NCBI GenBank assembly: GCA_013398055.1
Contig: VZRS01000224.1
Coordinates: 186,001-250,000, forward strand
Source of the DNA: Ifrita kowaldi
Taxonomy: Eukaryota; Chordata; Aves; Passeriformes; Cinclosomatidae
DNA length: 64,000 nt
Direction of reading: 5' to 3'
The translations under genes were made by a program, and so were the position numbers. This document shows positions 1 to 15,071 of the stretch, one piece after another; within the stretch, counting starts at the first letter, position 1, and each line of letters starts with the position of its first letter. The notes below the pieces were generated by a model. The model saw only the letters and a list, made by a program, of their open reading frames with translations, was not told where the DNA came from and did no database searches.

Positions 1-3000
1 TAGCTGCAAACTACCACTAATAAGAAATACAAATGCTACATAAAATCTGGGTGTCATTGTTATGATTATTGTAATTTTAATGTAGATTGTAATGTTACAT
101 TTTCAATTAGAAGAATTTCAACCAAAAAAAACCAGGTAAACTAGTTTCAGATTGAGTAAAGTCTTCATTTCTCTAGTTCAGTGTTCAAAATTATTTCAAC
201 CAAGTAAAATATTAATGGTGCATCACCTGTGGACTGCCATTGACTCATAAATGGTACTTTCTAGGCTCAAGTCTCCATCCACTTAAATGGATGTGAATCC
301 TTGCACAGACATATAACTACAGCACAGGAACGAAGAGAATTATAACAAACCCAAAAAAGGGTTTAAAAGCTCTGTCATGCCCTCTTCTCACATACCAGTA
401 CCCATCCTCTTGCCAAATGAGTATCTTTAGAGCCTGACTTCATATTTGACCCTAAGGTTTGCCTTGGAGCTGCACTTGCTTATTCCAGGACTGAATTTGT
501 CTTGAATAAATAAAAATCAGAACCATGGCACTATTAAAAATAATTCATACATGACAGTAATAGTCCACTAAGTCTCAATGAAAAACACTGAAAATATTTA
601 AGAAATTAAGTGTTCTGCTGTTCAGATGTGGCATTAGGCAGCTTTCTCCCATCTTCTGCTGAGCATGGAGATTGTCTTTGAGTACACAAACCTACACAGC
701 AGCTACACCTCAGTCAAGCCAAGCACCAGGAGGGAACAGACCCACCATGAGCTAGTGACTCCCCTGTATTTCCTAGAGGGACATTTGGAGTGCCCAACTG
801 CAGCTGTACAGCTCCAGGACTTCTCCCTTCCTACATGTCAAAGCCCAAATGCAAAGGGTCAATAGACCAGAGAGTAAGAAAGATGCTGACAGGGGAGGGA
901 AAAAGTTTGGGCTTTGTGGGGCAGATGCCACAACTTTGCAGAACTGGTCCATAGCTCTCCTCCACATCTGATTCTAAAAACAAGATGTAATCTTCAGCGC
1001 CTGAAATGTCCTGTTAAAATCACTGCTAGGATTAATTACACTCTTATGCTCCTCAGGGTAGAAACCTTCCTGTGTCTGTCTGCAAAGTGCCTGTTTGGAT
1101 ACCAAGCAAATTAATAAAGAATAATAACAGTGGTGCCTGCACGAAAAGCCATCTCATTCTACTGAAACCAATGGGGTAACTTAGTGCCTTCTATTATGTG
1201 CAAAAAGCGATATTCAGTGGTTTGTTTGTGACCTCTGAAGAAAAACACATACAAAACCCCTTCAAGATATCCTTCAGTGTGGCCAGGTTTTTTGTTTCAG
1301 TTAGGTTGCTTTGTTGAATACATTAAAGCATTCCAGTAAAGCTGTCACATGACACTGTTTCTCATATTATAATCTGCTATACCTCACAGAATAGCCTACT
1401 TTACCATGCCAAATAAATTAACTCTCTTGCAGTTTCCTTTCTGTCATGGTTCAGTCTCCCATCTCACTCATAAGACACATTGGTACCATAATATATATAT
1501 ATTTGCTCCAGGATAAATACTAATTTATCATAAAGGCGAAGTGTGAGTTCTGCCCTGACATATACAAGGCTGTAACAGGAGACTTTAGTCAGTCCAGTAG
1601 CTTCATTATTCTCCAACAACTCCCTCAATATCATCTCTCAAAATAAAGCCAATATTTTTTCACTTTCATCACTGCAAATCAGGAGTAACTTCACTGAACT
1701 TGATGTTTCCCTTCCGGTAAGGAAGAGTCGGGACTGGTGTCTCCTATTCATGAGGTAAGTGGGGAAACAAATCGTGTCACTGTTGTATTTATGTTTCACC
1801 TAACTATTCAAGGCACAGCTTGCATTCATCCTCCTCAGTGCCTGTCTGTTTTCTGTACTTCTCCACTGTACCTTGCCCATTCTTTGCTAGGGATTTTGAT
1901 ATCTGCTTAATTTACCATGACTTGTGCCACATTTTTCCCCACAAGCTGCATATTCTGTGCCAGTGGGAGAGGGCAGGGCAAAACCCCAAAGGAGAAGCAC
2001 TGAGAAAGCCCACTAGGATGCATCTTAGATGACAAGAAACATGGAGGCCCATTCTCCTTTCAGCACAAGGGAGATTTACACCCCTAGTTCCCATTGTCAT
2101 TGATGTAGTTATACACGTAATTTGTCCCATACATTGAGAGGAAAATAAACATGAGAGAGGAGAAATAAAGGGTATTCGAGGGGAAAACTATTTAGTATGT
2201 AAAGCTTGTGGCTGCCAGTTGGTAATGAATGTGGCAGACATAATAATGGTAATAATAAGAAAAGACACCTACACATCTGAGTTAGGGTTATTGTAATATG
2301 GCATACGAACAGAGAACGAAACCATCAGGGAAACCACTAAATATCATTTTGAGGATACAGCAAGAAAATATACTTAAGACTAGAGACAAAATTAAAAGGA
2401 GAGCAAAAGTAGAATTAGGAATAAGCCAGCAAATGCAGCAGAGAAATCAGGGGTGTTTTCACTAAAGGAAACAGCAGCTCTCTGTGAGAGTACCAGCCAG
2501 CCTGGGGAAGTGGCAGAAATAGATGGGATGCCAGCAGCAAGAGGCAAAAAGCACAGAGGTATTTCCGTCCATCAGAAGACAAAAACAAACACATTCAGAA
2601 GAGCCTGGAATAAATTATGGTGATAAGTGACTCAGACTGTTCAATCTAGGGGTGTTTAGGTAATGAGATTATGGACCAGAAATAATCACAGAAGCTAAAG
2701 CTTACAAATCAGTACTAAAGGAGGACTCTTAAGTGGTGGTTCTTAGTGATGCAGATAGTTCACTGGCTCAGAGAGTACAAAACATAGCCAGAGGTGCTGG
2801 GATGGCACTGACGCTGCTGACAGGCAGACAGACATAGCATATGAAATTGTATGTCATGGTGTACCACTTTAGACCTCTTCCTGGTGCCAAGCTCCCTGGC
2901 ATTGCTCCTTTATGTAGGAATGGCAGTGTAGATAAGCGCTACAGATACAGCAATACAGATACGATGCAATTTCAGCTGTGCTAGGAATTCCCATAAGCCA

Positions 3001-6000
3001 AATATAATCAAATATTCATACACCAAAAATGCCTTTAAAAACAGCTCTAAGACTTGAGAAGTAACTCTCAGTGGGGAATCACCACCAAAGTAGGGTGGCT
3101 CTCAGGCAAGTCTCTGACATTCAGGAAAGAGCACCACGAAGCAGGAGCACCAAATACTGGAGCACAGACAAACAATAAAGCCTCCATCATCTAGGACAAC
3201 TATTTAGGGTAAAAACAGTAAACTCTGATTGATGAACTGTTCTGTCCTTTGAGTGTAGAGACAGACCAGGTATGCAGCTGTCCTGTCTGCAGGCAGATAA
3301 ATGCACCCTGAGAGACTTGGTCAGGATCACAAAGGAAGTCTCTGGTCTGAGTCACAGTCTCAGGCATCTCCTCAGCTGCCTTGCTGTACCTCTGAACTGT
3401 TAAAAGACTCTTTCACATGAATGGGGCTACATGAATTTTAAGTAGGGACTTGACCCATTGTATGCAAAACAGACAGAACATAAATCAGGAATGATTATTC
3501 TAGCACAAAATGGAGAACCTGTTTAAAATACTGCCAAATCTTGGTTTTGTAGAAGAAATATTACTGAGTCTAAAGCCTTTAGCCGAGAAACAGCGAAGTA
3601 AATCCAGGTTTTGGGAGGTATGAATTATGAGGAAAGACTGATCAGATGTTGCTTCTATAAATAATAACAGCTCATTAATTCTCATTTTGCTAATCCACAC
3701 ATATAAAGAACTCAACAACCTCTTTACCCCCAAGGGTACTCATCCCACTTCTCGGCAGAGTTTTAATTTATGTTAGTAACAAGATCTCATATTTCTAGGA
3801 ACTCATTACTTTTAAAAAACCTATTACACTATTTTATTGGCAGGCTAGAGGATATTATCATAAATAATTGAAACTCAACTATACTTGTTCAGGCATTAAC
3901 AAACTACATTGACAAGGCATCACACAAGTCTTTTTTTCAAGCACGTTCTTTCATTCATGGCATAATTTTCTGTCTATGGAGAGAGACACAAAAAAAGGTC
4001 TACTGAATACAGAATATGGGGCTTACATGCCACACGTGTGCTGAAGGATTTGTTGTGTAAAGTTTCACAAATAATTGCCAAGCGTTATTAGTGAACAAAG
4101 GATGCTGCCACTATCCATGAGAGCAAATACACAGTCTCCCATTGTTTAAATATACAGAAATGGGGTCATCCAGTGAAGATCTTGAAACCAAAGTAAGAAA
4201 ATTAGTAATGTGAGCCTGATGTTAAGTAAGGCACAACCTGTAGTGCCAATATTAGCATTCATCAGGCGGAGCTCTCTTATGCAGGGATGATCTGAAGTGT
4301 GAAATGCAGAAGGATAATCAATCAGGGGAACAGACCTTCCACACGGACAGCAGGCAACCACCTCCTTCCAGAGTTGTCCTATGGGATGTACTCAGTGCAG
4401 TGGAGCATAACAGATGACAAAGCATTATGCCATGGTGTCATTGAACTGATTCTTAAAAAGATTGCAAGGTGTTTTCATGCCCTACAAAGCCAGCCTGGGG
4501 GAGGAGAATCATATCAATATGTGACATGGGTGTACTCATAGATCATCCCCTGGTCTTACAAGAGACTGACTGCTACCAAATAAGGCTGTCCAGAGGCAGC
4601 AGGATTCATCTCACTGAACTTTAGCCAGCTAAAACTGAAGCATCTTATACGAGCTAATTGTTCAGGCTCTCTCCACACTGACCAGAGGCACCTCCAAACT
4701 ATGTATTCTCTCTTAACATAGATGGGATGTGACACAGGTGTGATCTAGCTCCCACTGGCAAGGCCTATCTCCCTTCACTGAAAATAGAGGGCCTCAACCA
4801 ACGGCTGAAACCATTCACTTGAAAAATTGAGGGAAGCAAAAATTAAGAACACGAGCAACAAACTTGTGCAACATTGTGTCAAGGACTAACAAAGTGAGAC
4901 GAACAACTGCAAACTGTATCTTAAAAGAGGAGGTAAAACTACCCATGATTTAAAAAAAAAAAAGAACAGCACTAAACAATGGAAGTTAAGTCTGAGCTGA
5001 AATTGCTGTTTATATATATACATCAGAGCAGCTCAGAGCAGAGGGGGAAAACAGTTATTTAACCTAAGGTTCAACACTGGCCCAAGAGCAAGTAAGTACG
5101 TACTAAGAATGCATAAATTCATTCTGAAGATTATGAGAAGACTTCTAGCCACCAAAGGACCAAGGGCCTGGAACAGCCTTTCAGAGTAGTGAGATACTAT
5201 TTCTGGAATATCATTGCCTGTAAAGAAGCAGCTCTGCTATGTTTATGGCATGCTTTAAGACATTATCATGAAGCATTTAAAACTGCTTGCGCAGCCCTTG
5301 TTGAAGTACGGGATACATAAATATCAGATAACTATTCTGAAATAGAATATTTCAGAAAGACCCACTCCAATGTGAGAGACCATGCAGGTGTCAAAAACAA
5401 TCCCACATTTAATTCTAAGTGTTAGGATAATTTATCACAAAGGTTTAAAACTGGGCTCTTTTTGTTTGACTGCCAAGTTTCAACACCAGCTTTCCTGAAT
5501 GTCAGGATCTGACTCTGCATTGTTATCACAATCATGAAATTCCCCTTGTGCCCCACTGGTTCCATAGAAAAAGCAAGTGATTGTGGGCACCAGCTTCACA
5601 ATGGGCAGCCATGCAGTAGAAGCTAACTTCAGCAGCCCATTGCGAATTAGAAATGGGAGGAGAAGACTAAAATAGAGCACACTGAACTTCAGCTGTCATT
5701 TTGGTATTGTGGCTTTGATATTTTTATTCTTCTGAAAATTACATAGTTACCTGCCAGTGTCAGACATCAGACTGGACTTCAAGCAAGTAAATATACAGCA
5801 GACTAAAGAAGAGATGTATAAAGAAATAACACTGCAAGGCATTTTAAGGGAGAGATTTGAAATCCACTGGGTCTCTAGAAGGGGGTCTTACGTTCGCAGA
5901 CACTTGGAACAGTCATCTTAATTGGTGGTGCTTACTAACATACTGCATGGATTCCATTCACTGTGGGAAACCAAGGCAATTCTTTGCAGCTTGGTAAGAT

Positions 6001-7996
6001 TTCTGGAGCTGCTGACACCTCCTGCTCCATTATTTGCAAACAGAAAGATTCCAGAGGATCAAAGTCCCTGGGAACACAGACACCCCTGCCATTCTCCCTT
6101 TTGTAAACAAAAAACGTTAGATATTGCAATCCACAGTGAACATGTTCTTTGTGGGTTTTACGCCCACAAAGAGAAGATGGTTACATTTAGAAGACCATGT
6201 CTTAAGTTTAAAATACAAGACAATAAATGCAAAGCAGATTAAATAATAAAGCTACTAACATGACATAATGGATCATTTTGGTGTAGTATGTAAGGAGGAT
6301 GCTAACAGCATCATAAAGCACCCAAGCATAATAACAAAACCACTTCAGCTGATGCGGTTCTGAAAAATGCCTTTTTTATGAGAGTATACTTTGCAGAGAA
6401 AAAGCCTCAAATTTTCACAACCTGGTTGCAGGCATTAAGTAACAATCAGCTCTCAGAGAAAAGCTCAGTGATGTATTACGGCATTAGGTCTTGCTGGGGA
6501 AGACAAACTGTATTGTGATTACATGCAAAATTAATCCTGAAAGACTGCATTAGAAATATCCATGACTTTAAATTTCAGATCTATTTTCTTCCCTCCAGAA
6601 AGTACTGTTTAAATGTTGGGTACAGGAATCCCACTGACAAGAACTCCTGAATACAAGGTTCATACAATCCTGGAAAGAAACAATAAAATTGCTTCACCTG
6701 TGCTCATTAAATATACAGTGCATAAACTCTGGCTTTGGAAATCTCATCAGCAGGAAGCTTCTTTCTTCCTTTCTTCATTTTTTTTTCCTACTCCCTGAGG
6801 ATTACTGAAATCTCTGCATTAACCACCGAATAATGACAATGTTCTGCAGCCTGGAGCTGTGACTAAGGATTTGGTCACAGAGGCTACAGGGTAGGGAACC
6901 TAAAAGCTGCCATTGAAAAAATAGATTGTAATAGAAGTTATTTCCTTTCTAAGCAATTAAGCACCCAACCTTGTTTATCGCAGGTACTTCTCACTTTCAG
7001 TGTGCACTTAGGAAAATCTAGCTATGAGAGACAACACTGCTGCTTCTGTGATGATCATGGCAAAAAAAAAGCCCCAGAGGTTCAGCAAGGCTCTGTTAAA
7101 ACTTCTTGCTCTGTAACTCCAACCACTGCTTCTCAAGGGTTGCGGCTGAAAAGGTTCACTTTCCACATTCATCATCACCTGCACTTACATATATTGTTAC
7201 ATACTAGCCCTTTTAGGACTCCACAGATACTCCTACTGAGGGTCAGGCCTTAAGAATCCAAGTGCACAGCCGCTTTTTTGGTGATGCATACAGTTCCTGG
7301 CTTCTTCCTCCTCCTCAGATCTGTGACTGCTCATTCCCACTCCCACTGCATCCTTTCAACTGTGCCAGTGCAAACATTTATTGGCCATACTGGGAATCAA
7401 ATAGGGGAATTGATCCAGCTAAAAATAACTCTTTTTTTTTTCCAAGTCAATTTTCAGGCAGAGCAGTTCCTGATGTGGCAGGGTGGTGGAAAACTGGTGG
7501 GCAGCAGGATCAGGATGTGAGGCTGGGAGAGCAGGATACCCTCCTGGCATCTGGTTATGCTGGCTGAAGCTGATCAGAACATAAGGTACAAGCTTTCAAG
7601 AATTTCCCATCTGACTATTCAGCTTGCTACTTATTGCACTGGTCTTTCAAGCAATAAATGGCTTAAAAAAGAACATGAGAACTAGATGCTCATAATATTT
7701 TTCCAAAGTGTACTAGGAAGCACAGGCATGGCCCAAGGAGCTTACCTCTTGAAGAAGACAGAAAATAATAAAACATACATTATAATCTGGAGCACACAGG
7801 TACAAAACCAGTGAGTGAGTGACATTGCTGATCAGTGCAAGGAAAGGGATAGAAATTATGTCAAAGAGAAGCAGTCTTTAACCACTTTGGGAAAGACTGA
7901 GGAGAAACAGCAGAAAACCCGAAGTTCCAGGCTGGCCAACATGGTGTCATTGGAGTACTCAGGCTTCAACTGCTTTCCAACAGCTCCCTTAATCTC
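1..7996 (-). other. LHFPL6: Probable LHFPL6 intron, no exon seen
   Basis: No coding exon, RNA gene or recognisable transposon is supported here. Open frames are all short (about 110 codons or less), overlap each other on both strands and resemble no family I know. The stretch lies downstream of the LHFPL6 coding exon on the minus strand, and the rest of that gene was not found in the window, so it is inferred to be part of a long LHFPL6 intron. Only short low-complexity tracts stand out, such as a TA run near 1490-1502 and A-runs near 4952 and 7060. Confidence 0.5.
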
Positions 7997-9255
7997 AAAG
8001 AATCACAGAATTGGTGAGGTTGGAAGGGACCACAGTGGGTCATCTGGTCCAACCTCTGTGCTCAAGCAGAATCATCCTAGAGCAAATTGTACTGAATTGT
8101 GTCCAGGCAGTTCTTGAATATCTCCAGTGAGGGAGATTCCACAACCCCTCTGGACAATCTGTTACAGTGCTCAGACACCAGCAAAGTAAAAAAATTCTTC
8201 CTCATGTTCAGGTGGAACTTCCTGTGCATCAGTTTCTGCCTGTTGTCTCTTGTCCCATTGCTCGGCACCACTGAGAAGATCCTGGCTCCATCCTCTTGAC
8301 ATCTTTCCTTCAGATTCTTATATACATTGATGAGGTCCCCTCTCAGCTGTCTCTTCTCAAGGCTGAACAGGCCCAGCTCCTTCAGCCTTTCCTCACAGGA
8401 GAGATGCTCCAGTCCCTTCATCGTCTCTGTCGCCCTATGCTTGACCTGCTCCAGGAGCTCCCTGTCTCTGCTGTGCTGAGGAGCCCAGAACTGGACACAG
8501 CACTACAGATGCAGCCTCAGCAGGGCTGAGCAGAGCAGCAGGATCACCTCCTTCGACCTGCAGGCAATGCCTTTCCTAATGTACCCCAAGATCCAGTTGA
8601 CCTTCTTGGCCACAAGGACATGCTGCTCAGGGACAGCTTGTTGTCCACCAGGACCCCCAGGTCCTTCTCTGCAGAGCTGCTCTCCAGCAGGTCGGCCCCC
8701 AGCCTGCCCTGGTGCATGGGGTTATTCCTCCCCAGGTGTAGGACCCTGCACTTGCCTTTGCTAAGCTCCAGACAGTTCTTCGTTGCCCATCTCTCCAATC
8801 TGTCAAGGTCCTTCTGAAGGGCTGCTCCTCCAGGTTTTGTGTCAGCAAACTTGCTGAGAAGGCATCTATGCATTCACCCAAGTTACTGACAAGTAAGTGA
8901 AACAATACTCTGCCCAGAATTTAACCTGGGGGGACACCACAAGTGACAGGCCTCCAACTAGATCCTGTGCCCCAGATCATGAGCCTCAGGGACCTGCCAT
9001 TTAGAACCCACCTCACTGTCCAATCATCCAGTCCACAGATTCTGAGTTTGCCTATGAGGATGTTGTGAGAGACAGTGTCAAAAACCTTGCTGAAATTGAG
9101 GTAGACAACATCCACTACTCTCCCCTCATGCATCCAGGTAGTTGCACAAGTTCCATGAGTAGTGGCCAGTGAGTATTTGTAGCTATGAATCTGGGCTGAA
9201 GTACTCTTATTATTGGGATGAGTGAGGCAGCATTGGTTTGCTAATAAAAACACCA
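7997..9255 (-). mobile_element. CR1 LINE, 5'-truncated and decayed
   Basis: This is a dead copy of a CR1 non-LTR retrotransposon, read right to left. The minus-strand translation shows reverse-transcriptase blocks of CR1 ORF2 in the expected order. First comes a block containing VDVVYLNFSKVFDTVSHN (about 9050-9120). Next is a block with KGKCRVLHLGRNNPMHQ and SSAEKDLGVLVDNKLS (about 8640-8780). Last is the C-terminal block with ERLKELGLFSLEKR and RKFHLNMRKNFFT (about 8150-8400). The blocks fall in different frames and are broken by stops, and the segment between 8870 and 8920 is degraded, so no protein is made. The 3' end, seen on the plus strand as AATCACAGAATT followed by a GGTTGGAAGGGACC-type sequence near 7999-8030, is the typical CR1 3' terminus. 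The 5' part of the element is missing, as is normal for CR1 insertions. Confidence 0.93.
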
Positions 9256-12200
9256 GAAAATTGTGACCAAGAAGAAAGGAGCCTTAAAAAAGCCTTGCAA
9301 AAAAAGTTATAATTTCTTACAAATTATTTAAAAAAAAAGCAAGTTTTGAAAGCAATTTTTGCTGTCTTTCCCTCTGGGAGCTGCCTTTTTTATTTCACAG
9401 TGGGTAACTGAGTGGCATGATGAGGATTAAGGCAGAGCAGATCCAAGTCATATTAGAAACCACTGAGAAATAAGGCTGGCTCATCACTGTTTTAAAGTTA
9501 AGTTCAAGGAGCTTTTGCAATGTTTTGATCAAAACAAACAGATTTTATCCTACTGTTAAATTAATGACAATGTTTGCTTCTTTAAATGACAAACACACTT
9601 TTGGAAATGGTTAGTTGCTCAAAGTCACAACACTAATTTAAAGGACATTGCTCACAGAAAGATAGGTGTAATAATGACAAGGAAATGCAAATTATTACCT
9701 CTGTGAACATACAGTACAGACATTTTCAGTGATAAAATTGTCTATAAACTCTTAATTTAACATTTTACTTTCATTGAGCTTAGCAGCTGTAGATCCAAGT
9801 CATATCCATGAAGAGTTAAGATATACTCAAGGCTAAAGAAAAATAGCCCACTCTGGTCAAAATCATTTCTTTGTAAAGGGAACTGGGGTTGTGCCTGTGC
9901 ACCCAGAAAACAGGCAGGTGCATATCTGGATTTTGGTTACATGAGGAGTGAACCTGGAGAAATCCCACAGAAATCAGTGTCATTGTGTAAGAGGTGTATA
10001 AGAGTGTAATTTTAGCCAACAGGCATACACAGACTCCAGTCTCTCCATCACTCTTTACAGCATCAAAAAGGATATATTAAATAAGTAGCATGATAAGGAA
10101 TGTCTTTATTCTGTAGCAAACCCTGCCTTAGAGGGGGAGTTGAAAGCACTCTTGAATTTTAAGCAGCAAGAACTTCAGTAGGAGGTTCTCTCTGGCAGCA
10201 GTTGAAAAGGCTGAAGAAGACATTCACACAAAAATGCATCAAATTCCCGAAATTTGACAAGAAGGGGTTATGAAGCTGAACAGGGTTGTCTAAAGCAGCT
10301 GGCAACTCTCTAATTTATTTCACCTGTCCTTTTCATACTGCCAGGCAGAGTCTGCCCCACATGTGAGAACCAAGTCACATCACTGCATGTCTGATATCAT
10401 GCCAACTTTCCTGAATAGCAAAAAAAAGTCTATTCTGTTTAATTGCCAGGTGTCAAGCAGACTCATTACAGTGTACAGAAAGCTCTCTGTGCAACAGATC
10501 GACCTGAAGAGGCTTATCTTTGTGGCTGCTGTCTATACAGACATAATTAAATAAAAGCAGATGGAGGAGGCACTAAATAATTATGACTGCAAGATAAATA
10601 AAATGCTGGGTAAGTAACTTCAGAAGTGTAATTTAAGCATCTTACATAAATAAAAAGTATCAGCATCTTCTGTGATATGTTTTCACATTGAGGTAGTTCA
10701 GAAAATTAAAATAATCAAGAAAACAATGAAGTGAAGTATTAAACTAAAAATATTAAATATGTGTGACACACACATAATAGGAAACAGGTACAAAGTCATT
10801 CTGACTCACTCTTCCCACAGGCAAATGCAAATTTTCTGTGTCCTTTGCTATCGCATGTGCCGATTAATCTTGCAATCACATTGTCACAAAACCGTGTTGT
10901 TTGGCAGTTTTTCTTATTTCACAGAACATAAAGGAGCTGCCCCTGTTCTTTACAGCCACAACTCTATAGAGATCCAGTCACTGGGACATGCCAGAGGGTC
11001 ACTTTAGCTGTGCTAGATCTTGCCTGGCAGGCCCAGCTATACAGGATTTCCTGGAGTTTTTGCAGAGAGGTGCATCGGTGCCTTGGTCCTTCTTCAGCTA
11101 TCAGACACAGACCCCAAGTCACTGTGCTGCTCAGTGTACTGAGGTCCCACTCCTACAAACAGTAAATTTTCCATCAACTTCCAAGCACTGTGGTTCCCCA
11201 CCAGGTGCCCCAGGTGTAGACACCAAGCCACGACAATCGATTGTGCTGCCATGCTCTTCACACAATAAACTCGTGCATGGTGCAGGGGTTGCCAGCCTGG
11301 TTCTGGGCCCCTGTGCTTTCCTGTTGCCCCCCAAAAAGATGAAAGGGAGGAAATCTGTTTCTCTTTGCACTCCCAGTGAGATACGGGGGCATACATCAAT
11401 AAGACTGTTCACTCTCGGCTGAGGTACCCAGCTGAGCATCCCTCCTGGAACCAGAAAATAGAAAAGAAAGAAAAACTTGTCAGATTCCTGCGACCTGAAG
11501 GTTAAAATGCAGGAAGACAGTGTGTGCATGGGGAGCTTTTGTGAAATGTTTTGCAGCTGTGCTCCCCTAACACGGCTATATCTAAAGAACAGTTAAGAAC
11601 ATGAGGGTTTGAAGTAAGTGCAGTGCCAACCTAAAAACCCTGTTCAGTCCACCACTGGTCTTAAATGTTTCTTTCTTTGTAAACATGACATTGTGTAGCC
11701 TGCTGCAACGTATTGTTTGTTCAGTGCCAAGTAGTCTGCAGTGCTATTAATTGCTCCAGTGAAAGATCCAGTTGGAAAGTGGGACAAAATATCCGGAAGA
11801 ATATTTTGAAAGAGTATTTTGAAAGAATATCTAATCCACACTGCCTTAACCCTCTAAATACATATCTGCGTAACAGAATAAAAGTGTAGTTATTGTATAT
11901 TTTACAGATACATAAGATAACCACATAGTGGCTCTATGAGATCCTTGATCCAAAATCTCCTTTCTGATCTGTGTGGCAGGCCTACTCCTTGCTTGCATGT
12001 CTTACTGCTTTTCTGTCCAGAAGTTTACAGGACTATGTTCTTCGTACACAGGGAAAATAAAATGTCCTTAACAAAAGTCACACATAACAAAAAAGCTCTA
12101 ACCTACAAATACACCAGTGGAAAATGTTATATTTTCTAAAATGGTCTCTCAGTGGGTGTGACCCAAGACCATAGAAGGTGTCACAGACCCTTGTTTCATC

Positions 12201-15058
12201 ATCCACAAAAGGTAACTAAGCACAGCCATGCTTTTCAGCTATCTAGGGAGTAAACCAGCCAGAAGGTTGAAAACCAGTCATCTAAACAAGCATATATAAT
12301 CTTCGTACATGAAAGAAGCTATGACCTCTTTTAAACCATGGGATAGTATCCATTATTGCAAGAAAAGCTTCACAAAGGGAAGAAAATTAGCTGTGTCTTT
12401 CAGTTAGGACATGCCTTCTGCACAGCTGGACTACACAAAGCCATTTAATTATGGCAGCAAGGAGCTCAACAGGGTAACTTGCCTTAAGAAACAATGTGTG
12501 TTAGATTGTGACCAACACTGCACAGTCACCCATCAGCTCGGGCTGCACACAGTATAAATTACTGTCTGTCTCAAAAATGCCAGGCAGATAATCCTGTAGT
12601 CATAACCTACTGCAAGGAAGAGGCACATGACAGCTGGGTCAGTGGCTACGCTTGAACCCAAGACTTAGAAGGCCTCTATTCGACACTTCTTTAAATACAA
12701 GCTTCAGTAAGTTTCTAGCCTCCTACCTGTAAAAGGGAAAGTATCACTTGCATCTGTGCTGAGGCACTGTGAAGACAAAAATTTTCCAGAAAGATACTTT
12801 TATAACTTACAATATAGAATTCTGTCAATCAGCTTTGCCAGAGATGACATCAAACCGTGTACTCAAATAGCGAAGGAAAAAAAAATTATGCAGTCTTAAT
12901 CTTCCTCAAATCTTTCCTATTTTGCCATCCTGTTTAGCCCATCTCATCCATCTCACAGACTGATTAGCTTCATTAGAGATGCACCTGTCTTCTCAGTTTT
13001 ACTTGTGAGTACTTGAAGACAGGCTGCAATGAAAAATCTGATGGCAACCTGTGAATTCACATTCAAAACCACTGAAACCAGAGTCCTGTGGCAACAGCTG
13101 CTTCCCATTCTCATTTATCCACTGTTCAAGATCTCTGAAAACCACACTACCATTCCCTTTGGTTTACAGCAATCCCAGCCTATTTTCAAAGTGGACTTAC
13201 ATTCCCAGTCTGGAAGCAGTCCCTCTCACCATCTGTTTGCAAGACAGAAGACTCTCCATTGTCCTTGCGTCTTTGGAGGTTAAGAAAAATCTCTGATATT
13301 TTAAAGACAATATAAGTGGTCTGGATTTTAATGGGAACAACCACTAGCATGATGACTAAGGAATGCTTGCTGGATATGGCATAAAGTACTTCAGAGAGTG
13401 TCCTGGGAGGAGAGGGGAAAAATGTGAAGAGGAATCAAAGAGATTTCATGTGAGAGACATGAATGGTTTCCAGATGTAAGATCAAATCCAGGTCACTGTG
13501 TCAATGGATCAGTACACGGGTCACCATGTGCTGAATTCAGAGGTAAGTGGAAGTAGTGGAGGCTGTTACACTCTTGCCAAAATCTAAATTAAGACAATTT
13601 TCACAACAAGAAAGCAGAAAAATATAAAAAGTTAGGGGGGAGGAAACTAATGAAGTCCAACCCCTTTTCACTCCAAACTTCATCCCCTCCTAGGTCTTCT
13701 CTATCTTTGGCTTTAGTGTTTGCAGTGGCAGCTGATTCTGTGTAGATCCTCTTTATTATTTACTTTTGCCCTGTTCACTGGGTGTTTTCTTCCAGAACAA
13801 AAGTATCGAAAAGGATTTGCAGTTTCAAAACTGATTAAACAATTAGCTCATGCTTCCTCTCCACCTAAAAATGATGGCGAGCTTCACCACAGACAGATGG
13901 GCTACACCATCCTTCTGCTGGGAAAGAGACACCCATCTACAGACACAGAGTCCATCATATCTTCCTACAGATACCAGGTGCTATTAAAGCAAAACTACTG
14001 CTAATCCCTCATTTAGGGAAATAATAAAATAAATAGAAAGCATGATTTCTGAAAAGGCATACTATTTGATCTGATGCTTTTCAAACTGCATCCTAACAGC
14101 TTTCACTGAGGCTGAATTAACGTCTTGTGAAATTTGTAAAGGTTATTGCTGACCTATTTAAAAAAAGATAAACAAAACTAACGGGAAAAAAATTCATTCT
14201 GCTCTCTTATTTTTACTACAAAGAGAGACAGTCACACAGCCTCAAATCACAACCAGGTATAAATTTTGACTATTCTCAAGAGGGCCACTGAGATGAAAGC
14301 ATTTGCTTGCTGAGCTTCATTGACTGAAAACCACTTGACTGGGTACATTTAAAAATGCTGCTTATCTGAACTGTTTCAAGAGATTAGTTTGTATATTTAA
14401 TATGTTAATGTTTCACAAGTAAGAAGATTTGCAGTGACTTATTACAGGACATATAACTTGGCAGAGCCCTGAGTCATTTAAGCTGGTACCTTAGTCACTA
14501 AATGCCAGCTACACTATTACACACCACCTCAGAATCTGTCCCTGCCAGTAAGCCAGTTTTGCAGATCCTCTTCCAAAATCCAGGTTAGAGGCTGTCTTTC
14601 AGCAGGATATTTCTCAGTGGTTTATATTTTCACTGTCACTAGCAAATCAGTAAGAGTGCTTATCTTTTGAGCTCTGATTAATTTTGCCTTGACACTATTG
14701 AAATGCCAAGTATGACTTTAACTCAGGTTGAGAAATGTTAATCAGTTTTGAAATATCCATAGACTGCATATATATCAAGGCCTATAAATACTCAGAGACA
14801 TCTGTCAGGATCCACATGGCATTAGCAGTCTTGTTTCTCTCCAGGCCCACAGAGTCAGGTGTTCATCAGCACTGATAATGAAATGCATCATCTTGAAACA
14901 AAAGAATGTGGCCTTCTACTAAAGTCTTCTAAGATAAAAAATATGAAGACATAACTCTTCTAAGATATACATTAACTTGCAATCTTAAATAATATTTTAT
15001 TTACTTTTTCAGAGTTGCCACTGGCCACATTGGTAAAAAAATTCTAAATATTGATGTC
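9256..15058 (-). other. LHFPL6: Probable LHFPL6 intron, no exon seen
   Basis: Nothing coding is supported. Short frames, such as a 144-codon one at 10988-11422, have overlapping antisense frames of similar length and no family signature. No tRNA or other RNA gene was recognised. It is assigned to an LHFPL6 intron by position only. Confidence 0.5.
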
Positions 15059-15071
15059 CAAAAAAAAAAAA

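Noticed and set aside
8077..9253. Several minus-strand frames as a host gene
   Set aside because: They are frameshifted pieces of the CR1 reverse transcriptase.
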